Assembly: GCA_963585895.1 (NCBI GenBank)
Contig: OY757911.1
Coordinates: 56,234,809-56,298,808 of the forward strand
DNA length: 64,000 nt
Source of the DNA: Sepioteuthis lessoniana
Lineage: Eukaryota; Mollusca; Cephalopoda; Myopsida; Loliginidae
Reading direction: 5' to 3'
Positions 34,444 through 45,654 of the stretch are shown here, piece after piece. The notes under the pieces were generated by a model, which did no database searches, was not told the origin of the DNA, and was given only the letters and a program-made list of their open reading frames with translations. The position numbers and the translations under genes are program-made. Positions within the stretch are counted from its first letter, which is position 1. Every line of letters starts with the position of its first letter.

Positions 34444-34928
34444 ATATGACAGTATATTTTCATTTACATATGAAAATATGCCATTGTGTAGCGTTAATTT
34501 TTGTAACATTTACAGGGCCATGTGAGGAAAGGATACTGTGTCTTATCAGGGAAAAAATATAATGAAAAGATAAAACCAACACATGAAAAGAAAAATGAGA
34601 ACATCTATAACATAAGGCAGATTTTGGTTGATCAGTTCTGTTGCATTTGTTATATTAAGAAAATGAGGAAAACAAATGTGAGGACGAGAAAATTGAGTGA
34701 GTTCCAAAAACTTTAATATCAGCTAAATACGAAATCCCTTGTACTGTGAGTCGTACAAATAGAAGAAAATAGTCGCAAATGTTAGAGGAGGAATTAAGTA
34801 TCAATTTGAAGCTTTGAGGATAAGTCAGTCTTAGGGGAATGAATGAATGATAAAGGAATGATTTACTAGAAAGCAACCGTCCAAAGCTGAACGTGTTCTC
34901 TTCATGTTGATGTTAGTCTGCTGCTGAA

Positions 34929-34975
<47 letters not shown>

Positions 34976-35516
34976 TTTACGTCGCCTTTATATTGCCGTG
35001 AAAGTCATCCGAGCAGAATGGGATAAATCATCCTCATTGGCCGAAAATAAAAAATCGAAACCCCGACGGTCAAAATAATTCCCGCGCTAAACAATAATTT
35101 GAAATTCTTTCTGCTAAACATTCATTCATCTTTCTGTATCAAAATAATTATGAGCTTATTAGTGTTGGGAAATTGCATTTGTTTATTTATTTATTTACAT
35201 ATTTTATATTGTATTTGTTCATTTATTTTTTTTTTTAATAAATAACGGCAATATCTTTGCTGAGTGTTGTTTCATTCCTTTTTAATTACTATCTAACTAA
35301 TAAAAAGAATAATGTATAAATATATTCGAAATCTAACTGCGTTACATATATTCTGAAACAGAACGATATTAAAGATAATAAGCTTCATAAATGCTTAATT
35401 TTTTACATTGTATAATTTCATTTAAAAATACTTTTTAGCGAGAGATATAACTGCACATATTAATATTGCTCAGAAGATGGGTTAAAAAATCGAAACTTTA
35501 AACTTGTACATATTAT

Positions 35517-35518
<2 letters not shown>
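34444..35518. other. Unassigned stretch with (GA)n
   Basis: Contains a (GA)n run at 34931-34973. The open frame at about 34522-34716 is Lys-rich with no motif. No gene is supported. Confidence 0.45.
34931..34973. repeat. (GA)n microsatellite
   Basis: Perfect GA run of about 42 bases. Confidence 0.92.
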
Positions 35519-35559
<41 letters not shown>

Positions 35560-35611
35560 TTATATCTTCATAATCATATTACATAATGTCTTATCTGTTT
35601 GTATTCTCCTT

Positions 35612-35645
<34 letters not shown>
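35519..35645. repeat. Two (AT)n microsatellites
   Basis: AT runs at 35519-35557 and 35614-35645. The second touches the Tc1 terminus, consistent with TA target choice. Confidence 0.9.
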
Positions 35646-35647
<2 letters not shown>

Positions 35648-36780
35648 GGTTGGACAAAATAATTGAAACTTATGAAATTTCAAACACATTTGTTTTATTG
35701 AATTATCAGACTGCCTTAGGCAATAAATGCAGCTGGAATTCAACGAGGCATGGACTCATACGAAGTTTGAATGGTTTCCATATGAATATTTGCACATTCT
35801 TCTCCCAAAACGCTCTCAAATTCTTTCAGTGATGATGGTGGAGGATATCGACTCCCTACTTGTTTTTTTTTAAATGCACGATAATTTTTCAATGATATTG
35901 ATATTTGTGGAATGCTGTGGCCAGATAAGATGCTCTACTTTACTAGAATGTTGTTCGTACCACTCAAATATAATTTTAGCTGTGTGAATTGGAGCATTAT
36001 CATCGTGAAATATTGTTTCCCTCTGAAAACAGTTCCACGGCCATGGGATGAATTTGATCTGATAACATCTTTAAATAAACTTGACTTTTGATCCCGTCAT
36101 GAAGGGGAACCGTTGGTCCGGTTGATTTTGAAGATAGAGCCCCACTATATCATCACGGAGCCTACTCCATGTTTAGCGATTAGAAGGAGACAGTCTGGAT
36201 CTTAAGGCACTCTACACATGTATACTCGACCAGATCTCGTAAATAAGGTAAATGATTACTCGTTTGAGAAAATAGCATTCTTCCACTGTTTCGGGACCAG
36301 TTAAGTTGGTTTCTACTCCGTTCTAAACGCTTTGCAATATTGGTTAGTGAAGGAGTGGTTTTCTGATTATTGCTTTACCGTGAAATCCGGATTTGTGCAG
36401 CTCTCTTCTTACAGTTTTTAAGGAAACTGGGTTCTCAAGATGGTCATTAAGATCTTCTGTAATTTTCCGATGTGTATTCCTGTGAACGTTCCAAACAATC
36501 AGCCTACGAGTCCGATGGTCCCTACAACACAGCTTTCGTTTACTTCCAAAGTTTTGCTTCATTGAGGAGGTTTTTTCTTCTTTCTCAAATGCTGTCATTA
36601 CCTTCGTGACAATATTCCATGCTACACCAAATAATTCTGCGTCTTTTTTTAAACTAGCGCCGGCTATACAAGCACAAACAATTCGCTAATTCTTAAAGTC
36701 TGATAGATCTGCTATTTTGCTGAATTTTGGGAACATATCAGCTGTTTAATATAGTGCGGTGCTAGAATTTGTCCAAAAAA
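35644..36780 (-). mobile_element. Tc1-type transposon with transposase pseudogene
   Basis: The left end GGGGTTGGACAAAATAATTG and the right end (reverse complement TTGGACAAATTCTAGC) form weak inverted repeats. Read on the minus strand, 36598-36344 encodes the DNA-binding region: CRDHRTRRLIVWNVHRNTHR, NPVSLKTVRRELHKSGFHGK and AIIRKPLL. The first catalytic region near 36230-36290 is degraded. The second, HDDNAPIHTA, is intact at about 35978-36006. The third area is decayed (LIWPQHSTNINII, about 35890-35935). A YESMPR-like C-terminus follows at about 35745-35770. Tc1 elements cut and paste at TA. Stops and frameshifts make it inactive. Confidence 0.8.
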
Positions 36781-37400
36781 GCATGCACATCACATCTAGC
36801 ATTTTCTTTTGGCGTTTCCTTTGAGTCCAAGTGAAGCAACCATAAGTTTATACAGACAGAGCAAGGGAAAATGTTCTGATTGTTATCAGAATAGATAACA
36901 AAACGTATTTATCTTATATGGATTCGTTCTTATCTAAATGAAAATGCTGTATTTCATTGGGTTAGAACGTAAATCTATCGTTAGTAGAAAATATTAAGTG
37001 TTTTACAAATACCATTTCCTTCAACATATAGAATGTGTCTTTTCGAAGCAATTTGTTTGTAGAGTTACAGTTGAACATAAAAGATTCGGTGTACATGAAT
37101 TATTAATTCTCTTTCTAGTTTCTAATTCTTTAGGTTTTTTCCTTAACTGTTGATTGTTTCCTTTTTTGTGGTATTCTTGTCCCGAAGAAGATTTTTATTG
37201 CCTGTTTATATTACTGTTCGTCAACTAAATTTTCATTACACCGTTCCAGCAGAATATGAGATAAAGAAAAAAATAAACAATTAAACAATAAAAAAATAAA
37301 ACTTTTCTAGGAGTTTTATACTGAAAACTCATTGCAAGTATGAAGGTCTAATGAAAAGTGACACTCAAAAAAACTTACCATCTGTAATAATAATAAAAAT
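36781..37400. other. AT-rich unassigned stretch
   Basis: No gene or repeat is recognised. A short (AT)n run lies at about 37401-37424. Confidence 0.5.
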
Positions 37401-37424
37401 AATATATATATATATATATATATA

Positions 37425-37589
37425 AAACAAAATAATAGAAACACCAGGAAATTTCAAACAAATCTATCTTAATATTGTTTTCTGATTGGGTCCTCCCGTG
37501 GAATCCGGATTTGGGCAGCTCCTCTTTTACAATATTTGAGGAAAATGGGTTCCCAAGATGTTCATTAAGATCTGCTGTAATTTTCGGAA
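37425..37589 (-). mobile_element. Internally deleted Tc1 fragment
   Basis: The left end ACAAAATAATAGAAAC...AAATTTCAAAC matches 35654-35685. It then jumps to sequence matching 36361-36470 (GGAATCCGGATTTGGGCAGC, AAGATCTGCTGTAATTTTC), skipping about 650 bases. It ends against an RTE fragment. Confidence 0.7.
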
Positions 37590-38190
37590 TTGTTTTTTCG
37601 CAGAATTCTTTGGTAATTTCCGTCAGGCTTTTTCTCCCTAAGTTTAGTTAGCGTCTCTGTAGACCATCCATATTGTAATATCGACTCAATCCCGTTTTGG
37701 AAAAAAAAAATGCGTTTTATTTTATCGGTCTGGTATGACTTCCATATAACCAATAGGTTATCTTTAATTGCCCATGCCTTTGCTAGTCGCGTGTTGATGT
37801 ATTTCTCGGTTGATGAGACACTGCTCCATAGGTGGGGAAATTGTCCACAAGTTTCAATACCCCACCCTATAGTGTGGAGATGTTGCCTCTTTGATTAAAG
37901 CACATGTATTCCATCTTATCTGCGTTGACAGTGAGTGTTTTGGCTCGGGCGGATATATTTGCCAGAAACTTTATATCATTGGCGTAGTCCTCGTCCGTAT
38001 TTTTTCGTGCTGCGTATTTTCTGCTTCTTTTCTTTGCCAGCTTGAAACCATTTTCTTTCATTAAATCAATAAACGTTCTAAGGACGTATACTAGGCAGAT
38101 GATACACAGGTATAGGACTAATAGGGGTCCTTGTAGCATACCTGCTACAATGTCGATGTAGTCAGTGTCTCCGTACTTTATTCTAATAAT
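37590..38190 (-). pseudogene. RTE LINE RT fragment (copy D)
   Basis: Read on the minus strand from about 38190: GDTDYIDIVAGMLQGPLL (motif B, with the QGD Asp lost), then FIDLMKENGFKLAKKRSRKY, then DYANDIKFLAN (motif C with the catalytic YADD changed to YAND), then ADKMEYMCFNQRGNISTL. Further frames give VIWKSYQTDKIKRIFFFQNG and EKKPDGNYQRILRK. A segment is missing before the EYMCFNQ part. The 3' end is replaced by the Tc1 fragment. Dead. Confidence 0.78.
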
Positions 38191-38224
38191 AAGGTTTATT
38201 TGTGAGAAGAGCCAAATCATGTTT

Positions 38225-38888
38225 ACCCAGTTGGTTGGGGCCGTAGAATACACCAACTGCACCTCTACAGAGGAGTAAGATCCCTCAATGAATGTCCTGA
38301 TATGACACCAAACAATCTGATGTTTAGGTTCCTGCGGTGTCGGGACTTTGGAGAATGTGAAGCATTCATTCGTTGCCATTGCTGCCAAGTCCACACTGGC
38401 CCGGAATGGTTGCACCTGATAGGACCCTATCTATGGGTTAAAGAGAACTAAGCTGCATTCTAATGCTAACTGAATTGTTTGAGTTAGAACGGCTTGACTT
38501 AACTGAATTGTTTGAAATGGAAATGTTTTTGACACATAAACTGTGAACTTACATTTAAACTGCGTGCTGATGCTAAACTGAAGTGTTTGAAATGGAATTG
38601 TTTTTGACATTGAAATGTACTTACGCTAAACTGAATATTTTAATATTGAACTGTTTTGACATTTAACATTGTGTATAAAAAACTATACTTATACCATACT
38701 GAATTAGCTCTGTTTGAATAAACTGAATAGCTTGAAGTCGAAATGCTTTTGACGATTAAATTGTGTACTCATACTAAACTGAATTGTTGGAAATAGAACT
38801 GATTTTTGTATAAAAATGGATTTGGCAATAAATAACCGACAAAAATTGATAAGCCATGAAACCTAATCAACCAAAAAACCAACCAAAT
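38225..38888 (+). repeat. Composite repeat D: head, minisatellite, LINE-like tail (copy 2)
   Basis: One head (38228-38455; AATACACCAACTGCACCTC, CATTCGTTGCCATTGCTGCC, GGCCCGGAATGGTTGCACC). Then about six degenerate units of about 55 bp (38455-38800) built on CTGAATTGTTTGAAATGG, TTTTTGACA and ACTTACGCTAAA. Then the tail GATTTGGCAATAAATAACC...CCAACCAAATC at 38818-38888. Same order as 10030-10929 but with one head rather than two. Confidence 0.7.
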
Positions 38889-40121
38889 CATCTGCGCAAT
38901 CTGCACATATAGCTAGATATTCAAAATGACCTCAAGAATTTAGCCAATTATTTAATGTTGTTGTTATTGTTATTGTTGTTGTTGTTGTTTAATAAACCAC
39001 ATTCTTCCTCAAATTTTTGCTGAGAATAAGATATATTTATCTCCATATTTACATGATGGTACAGACTTTTATTTTTGTTTGTCTTGCTTTCTTAAAATTA
39101 TCAACGGCATATTACCAATTCGGCAATGAGTTGTTTTTATGACATTTCTATGAAAAATCTTATACAAAATATGGAATTTAGGGAAGAGCTTGTCTATTGA
39201 ATTGATAAATATTTATCCAACCTTTGATTTCTTAACATTATTAAAGGGCGGTTTAAACTAGATATTTTGTTTCAACTTTTTCTTGACATTGTCGCTAACG
39301 TATTTTATACTAACATTGTTTCCAATCGATTTTACAAATGATAACTTAAATTGATATCCTCTTCTTTAAGGATCTTCTTTTTCTATGTTGAAATTTCATA
39401 ACTTTTAGTTTCCAGGTAATTTTATACATTAAAGTTAGTTTTGAGATCAAGCACAAATCTGGAAAATTTAATCCTATTTTTCATCATGATGTTGATTGAT
39501 CTACCATTTCGCAATATATTAACACTGTAGAGGTCTGAATCACTTGTCTTCACTATCTTTCTCAATGTGGACTGCAGGTATATTCCCAGAAATTGTTACA
39601 CTAACACAAAAATAATCCCCTTTTTTACTCAAATATTTTCTCTGTTGAATAATTTGGTTGGTACAGTCATGTTAATCTTTTTAATTAGTTATTACACTGT
39701 AACTTCTTGAGATATTTGCAGTGTATAAATCGAACTTTTAAGCCTGAAAGAATCTCTTTAATACAAGTGGTCGGCTTATACGGTAGGATTAAAATCCAAA
39801 TATTTATCGCAGATAAGTAAGCCATTAAACAGTTTTGAATTTTATCCATGTTGTTCCATACTATTGGCCAAAATCTGGCGTAACTGAAAGCCAGAATTGG
39901 AGGCCAATTGAAAAATGTACGATTTTCAAAGATGTAAGAAAAAATTTAGTCAACCACTTCGGAAAGTATTTACAATAACATTTTGATTCACACCAGAGGA
40001 CAATAGGATGTGTTGAAGGTTAAATAATTGACAATTATTATTTTCGTTTTCGAGTCTGATAATTATTTAACAACACAAGGGTGTAATTTTGATTATTGGT
40101 AAAAGATATAATACCCATAAT
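38889..40121. other. AT-rich unassigned stretch
   Basis: A short (TTG)n run lies near 38955-38990. No gene or repeat family is recognised. Confidence 0.5.
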
Positions 40122-40344
40122 GTTGTTGTTGGCGACCGTAGTCGAGGGCGAACAGAACAGAAGGCTGCCTTTTCAATAACTACTACACCAAGGTGTTGGG
40201 ATGGGTGCTACTCCTTTCCATGATTTGCTCCACTTTACCCTTGATATCTACCTTATATTGTTGAGAGTTTAGCAAGGAAGTATCAAGTGCCATTTTTAAA
40301 GTCTTTGGTGACCTGGGATTGGCGAACCCTAAAACCACTTGACC
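40122..40344 (-). repeat. tRNA-derived SINE, family A, copy 4, with 12-bp TSD
   Basis: Flanked by AATACCCATAAT at 40110-40121 and 40345-40356, a 12-bp target duplication from LINE-type insertion. The 3' end on the minus strand is GTCGCCAACAACAACA, so the family ends in a CAA-like repeat. This copy fixes the family boundaries at about 223 bp, although the tRNA head is partly lost. Confidence 0.85.
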
Positions 40345-40569
40345 AATACCCATAATATTGAATCATGAATAATTATATTATTTACAGGCGTCACTGAACC
40401 ATTTATTCAATCCATTCCCGGCGAATATATAAAGAGTTTGCTTTCATTTTACATTACAGTTACTGGGTTTGAGAAACAGAACCCGAGAAGACTGGAAGAC
40501 ATCAGACTTAGTGTTTATATAACAATCAATCATTACAGAAATCTATACAAATAAAATAAAATCATTCTA

Positions 40570-42860
40570 GAAAAGTTTTAAACTTTTAGAGATTCTTCTT
40601 TTTTCTAATCTGAATGCCCCATGTTTGCAAAAAAATTTTAAACTATATTTGCAAAAATAGTAGCATGCTTTTTCTCCTTGTTGAAAAAATGAAAATGAGA
40701 AATAAACATAAAACTATTACGTAATGATTTATTGCAAACGGAAAAAGAATGAAACGAAAATGTAACCATTGGCAAGTGTAGTCAGAAGGAACTTTTGATT
40801 TTCCACAGTCAGTTACATTGGTATATTTTCCATAGTTTTCATAATAAAAATAGGTTTCACATTCACTCAGTTGATTATAATTTCTTGTAATATATACAAC
40901 AATGAACTCAAGAGCCCTTTTTATTTACTCTGAAAGAAATGGTTTTAAATTTTCCAGATTATCACATATTTCTGAACCTTCCTCACAATGTTCATAATCA
41001 CAAGAGGTACATTATGTACAAGATGTAACATAATATTTATCAATATTTACATTTTGATTTTAAAGTAAAGATGTCTGCTTAATATGTAGCTTTCTAATAC
41101 ACTGTTGATCATTAATAAAGCAGGTGCTACCTGATCCTTGGCAAAGTTTACCAAATTCTTTTTTCTAATTGATCAGTTGAAAATTGCCCAAGTCGTTCAT
41201 ATTTACGACTTTTAGCTAAAAGATGTCGACATAAACTAACAATTCAATTGCAAGTATGATGTATGGCAGTAGCTGTGTTTTGGGATAATTATTTTTTACT
41301 ATTACCTTGACTGCCAGCCATTTTACCTAATTCTATGATAAAATCAATTCAGGTGTCATTTGCAGATCTGATTTCACCTTGTAGAGAATCATTACGTAAT
41401 TTATCAATTTGAAGTGACTTAGCATTTAAGATTTTCCTCCATGTCAAAACCTTGTTTATGATTAGAGCAATATCATTCTTCTCTACACTTATTCCAAGCT
41501 GAGTGAGTAGTGTATTATATGTTGTTGTTTATTTCAGAAAACACTCTGAGGCAAATAGAAAACCGTTGACTTTCTATTGGCTTTGGAGTAATAGAAATGT
41601 AATTTAATTCGAAAAGTTTGAGTAGTCTTTCAGATTCAAAACAATATAACTGTTTAAGATGTGCCTATTTTGCAACTCGTCTTTCTCCATCTTCGTCAAG
41701 TATTAGTCCCCCTTTTTTATTTTTTATCAGCCACAAATTGCGAATATTTTTCAACAGATGAACATAATCAAAAAAACAAATGTTTATTATCAAGGTTTTT
41801 CAGGAATTGTTGGATATAATGTAAAAAAAAAAGCTTCATTTACTCAGTTGCAATCACATATAATAGCCTTTACATCAGCTGGTAAAGATGGGATGGCCTG
41901 GACTATTAACTCAGTTTGTTCAAATAAAAAGTCCGGCGTTAATTTTGAAGCAGGAATCAATTTTGATAGAAATCATGGACCCCCATTGAGATATATCAAA
42001 ATTATACAAAGTACTGTTGGAGCAAGTAGAGATTGATCCTATTTACCCAACCCCTCCGCTCGGGCAGGATATGACACAAGGTCAATTTTTAAGCGGAGTT
42101 TAGCAGGTTTGAAATCAGAGTTTTCCTTCTCCTAGACTAGTTGCCTCACCAAGGCTGAAGAACCTAGTCTGCCCTACTATTTACCCATAGCTGGAGGGAG
42201 AATAATTGGATTCATACCTTTCCCAAGGGTATTAGTGCTATGTTAACTGCAATCAGTCTTGTCCAGGAATTGAACTCGGATCGCCGTGTCTATATCCTGT
42301 GACGATAACCATCACACCACGGGCACCTCCAGTAGAGATTGATGGTCAGCTGATTTACCAAATAGTTGTTTGCCGTGATATAGCAACATTTTTTAAATAC
42401 TTATTCATAGAGGATTATGCACCGTTTTTACTGGTATTAAGAGTATTAAATATAGATGGCAAAATGATTTTTCGTTAAGTTTTGAAATTTTTGACGGTAT
42501 CCTTCCTATGTTGCTAATGACGCTAATTGAAAATCGTCTTTTAATCTTTTATACAATGTCCGCGATGTTGCAGAGTACTCAAAAACACGTATAACTATAA
42601 TTGAGCTGTATTTTATTCCAACAATTTTGGGAGAATATTGTTGACTCAGGACATTTTCTTGTGGTCAATGCCATAGAATTTAAATATCGGATGATTTATT
42701 CCAGTTTTGACAAAGTATCAACTGTATTTCTACGGTTAGAGGACAGGCTGCTAATATAATACTCAGCCGAATAATGAAATCTATCAAAGCGCAAATTGTT
42801 ATAAATTATCAAAATAAAGAGAGGAATATCATCAACAAAATTTTATGATTGAACAGTTAA
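40570..42860 (-). pseudogene. P-element/THAP9-like transposase remnant
   Basis: Read on the minus strand with many stops and frameshifts, in order: LGRIPSKISKLNEKSFC and MLLYHGKQLFGKSAD (about 42510-42344); a SINE interruption at 42038-42330; SKLIPASKLTPDFLF and VKAIICDCN; FDYVHLLKNIRNLW and GGLILDEDGERRVAK (about 41770-41680); HLKQLYCFESERLLKLFELN; RYERLGQFSTDQLEK-like then GKLCQGSGSTC (about 41190-41110); cysteine-rich CTSCDYEHC (about 41010); TYFYYENYGKYT (about 40850). These blocks match the RNase H-like and C-terminal parts of P/THAP9-type transposases. No THAP zinc finger was found. The plus-strand frame at 41758-42036 is its antisense. Confidence 0.68.
42038..42330 (-). repeat. tRNA-derived SINE, family B, full length, 13-bp TSD
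   Basis: Bounded by AGTAGAGATTGAT at 42025-42037 and 42331-42343. On the minus strand the head CCGTGGTGTGATGGTTATCG (A-box) and GAGTTCAATTCCTGG (B-box) are followed by a body with ACCCTTGGGAAAGGTATG and a 3' part with AAAAATTGACCTTGTGTCAT. About 293 bp, inserted in the P-like pseudogene. Other copies: 51515-51690 (+), 55536-55745 (-), and the core at 2478 and 59207. Confidence 0.88.
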
Positions 42861-43466
42861 AATATTTTCATCCAAAAATGTTACAACTGGAGGTACAAAA
42901 TCCTTTTTGAATTTTATAAGAATTTCTTTCAAAAGATTTCACCACACATAGTTTTGTCTTGCTGGCTTCTGTAATTATTTTTTTGCATGCAAACACACAG
43001 CACTTCCTGGGCATAGCAAGGAATTAAGTAATATGTGAAATAGTTGATTAAAACTTTTAACAAATATTTCTCGTACTCATTCAAATTAGGAGTAAATTTT
43101 CAAGCTGAATTAATTATACTCTTAATTACAGCTTTCATCCACCGACCCCACCCAAATACACACAAAAATAAACTAAAATAAAAAAAATAGAAAGTTACTT
43201 TCAGCTTGAAAATCCATTTCTTAATTTAAAAAAAGGGGGGAGTATCGTTTTGTTTGATGAATTGTGTCATATTTGCAGTTTTGCTCACATTATTATTAGT
43301 CGTTTAATTATCAACAATAGAACTGTTTTAATCAAATAAAAATAGTAATATTTACATAGTGCCATTAAACAAGAAATTTAGAATTTTTATCATTTTAAAA
43401 TTTTATATCAAATTAAAATAATCCATAAGTGCCATTTCCTTGAGTTTGATTATTTTAATCCGCTCT

Positions 43467-43528
<62 letters not shown>

Positions 43529-44841
43529 ACATAGATATAATATATATGAAATAAATATAAAGTATATATAAAATATATACAAAATATAACATTTTTACCT
43601 AAAGAGAAAACAATTTAAAGTAAAAGTAATGCATTCCCTCCTTTAACAACAATTACTAAATTAAACTAAATGGGATAAAGAAAATAGATTTATAATTATT
43701 CTTTTAAAATAAGTTTTGTTGTAAAAACATTAGAATAACCACAAAAATTGAAAGCATCCAAAGACGTAAAAAAAACGTTTCTAAAAAAAAGTAATTGAAA
43801 TATTGACATTAATTCCATGATATAAAATTTATCAATGTTATTTTTTCTTTAATTCTAATAAGTAAAATCTTTACAGTTTACCAGGTAGTAAAAGTGCGAA
43901 GAAATTGTTTTTGTTTTTTACTTTTAATGTAAATTTTGGATAAAGTTTTAATTGAGAAATGTTAATGAACTTTTCTCTGTTACAATTTCATTCAAATTTA
44001 TTATTTAAACTTAAACATTTAGTAGAAATATTTTGACGCGTGCTAATTTTAATCACGGGTAAAAACTTTAATTCGTTGACGTAGCGTTTTCACCTACACT
44101 AACAATGCTTTTGTTTTGTTTTTAAACGATATAAAAGATAGATTTCAAATTTAGCAATGACATGAAATTGCTTTAGAAGGAATTAATTTAAATAAAGTTC
44201 AAATTTGTTTAATGTTTTATTATTTTGTTTCTTAAAATAACAGAAATTGCTAAAAAGTTACATTTTATCCATAAATAATTCTTTAGACTTTAGTTTAAAA
44301 AATGTTGAATAAACGTTAAGAGGGAAAATGCCGAAAATGATTTAAATTTTAATTAAAAAATGTTATAGCTTTAAACTTAAGTAATTTTTTGTGTGATTGA
44401 ATTTAAACCCGAAAGTTTCCTTTATTCAATTTAAATAAAAATGATGTATTAACTCAGAATAAAATGATCAAATATACTTACTTCAAGTAAATAAGTTAAA
44501 TGATATTCCAACTAAGCGTAAAATTAAAAGATTCCTTGGAATTCCTTGAGCCGACAACCCAAGCGTAATCACACAGTACACAGCAGTTAGCTTAAACTGA
44601 AACTAAAACGACCTAATTATCTTCCTGTAATAAAACCAGCCTCCACTCTAACGACTCGTGTGCACTACGAAGTGGTTTGCAGTATAGAACACCATGATTT
44701 CATCCCAACTCTAGAAACCAATCACTAATTTGTACAGATTTTTTCAGTCTTAAAAAATCGATTTACACATAACAATCACCAGTAGTACTCGATCTAAACT
44801 TTTCCCTTTTATTGAAGGTTAAATTACTTGATGTTTATCTG

Positions 44842-44844
<3 letters not shown>
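42861..44844. other. AT-rich stretch with (TA)n
   Basis: No gene is recognised. A (TA)n run lies at 43470-43525. Any 5' part of the P-like element would lie at its start, but nothing readable remains. Confidence 0.5.
43470..43525. repeat. (TA)n microsatellite
   Basis: Perfect TA run of about 55 bases. Confidence 0.93.

Positions 44845-44901
<57 letters not shown>
44845..44901. repeat. (AT)n microsatellite
   Basis: Perfect AT run of about 56 bases, 43 bases before the hairpin at 44944. Confidence 0.93.
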
Positions 44902-44902
<1 letters not shown>

Positions 44903-44943
44903 CTTATTTTCGCCTTATAGACACTTTTTACAAAAGGAGTTGA

Positions 44944-45045
44944 GGAAAAGTGGATCAACCAACACTGACAACGGATTCAGCAAAGATATTTCATTCTTCA
45001 TTTAAAAGAAAATCTTGTTGTCAGTGTTGGTTCATCCACTTTTCC
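44944..45045. repeat. 29-bp inverted repeat (hairpin)
   Basis: The left arm 44944-44972 (GGAAAAGTGGATCAACCAAC...) and right arm 45017-45045 are reverse complements over 29 bases with one mismatch. The loop is 44 bases. Transcribed RNA would form a strong hairpin. It could be a MITE end-pair or a fold-back element. Confidence 0.85.
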
Positions 45046-45654
45046 ACTTATTTTTATCATCTTATCAGATTTAACAAAATATCGTTATGAATGATTACTT
45101 ATTCAATAATGCATTTATTCATAATAGTGTCAGATTTTTTTAATTATCGAATCTAATTCGTTCGACAAAAATGACTATGAATAACTGGAGAGCAACCATT
45201 TATCTTTATCACCATAAAACCATTCTATCGAAGCCTTTGTGTTTTTACGATGGTTTATTTGTAATACTTGCCTATGATTTCAATTATGTTCTTGTTAATC
45301 CTCTACAACTAGCAGTTAATAAAGTTTATTAATCAAAATGATTGATGAATTTTAACGTCTTGTTTGAGGCATTTTGATACAATGAAAGTGTGTGTTATTG
45401 CTATAAATATAAACTAATATTCATTCGTAAATTAATTCCAGTTTGCTTTTTTGGTCTTTTTTGTAGGGATCTTCCAGAATTATGTTTTTCAACATAATTA
45501 TATATATATATATATATATAGGTATTATTCGGTCGAGTTAAAACAGAGTTGGGAGTAGTTCCTTCAGGACAAGAAAATCATTCAGGAGCTGAACATTTAA
45601 ATTTTCCTGGTAGAGAGCTTAATGTAATTAATTTTACCGAGCAATACTTTCTTT

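Noticed and set aside
41758..42036. Plus-strand 92-residue frame
   Set aside because: Antisense of the P-like transposase, whose conserved blocks are on the minus strand.
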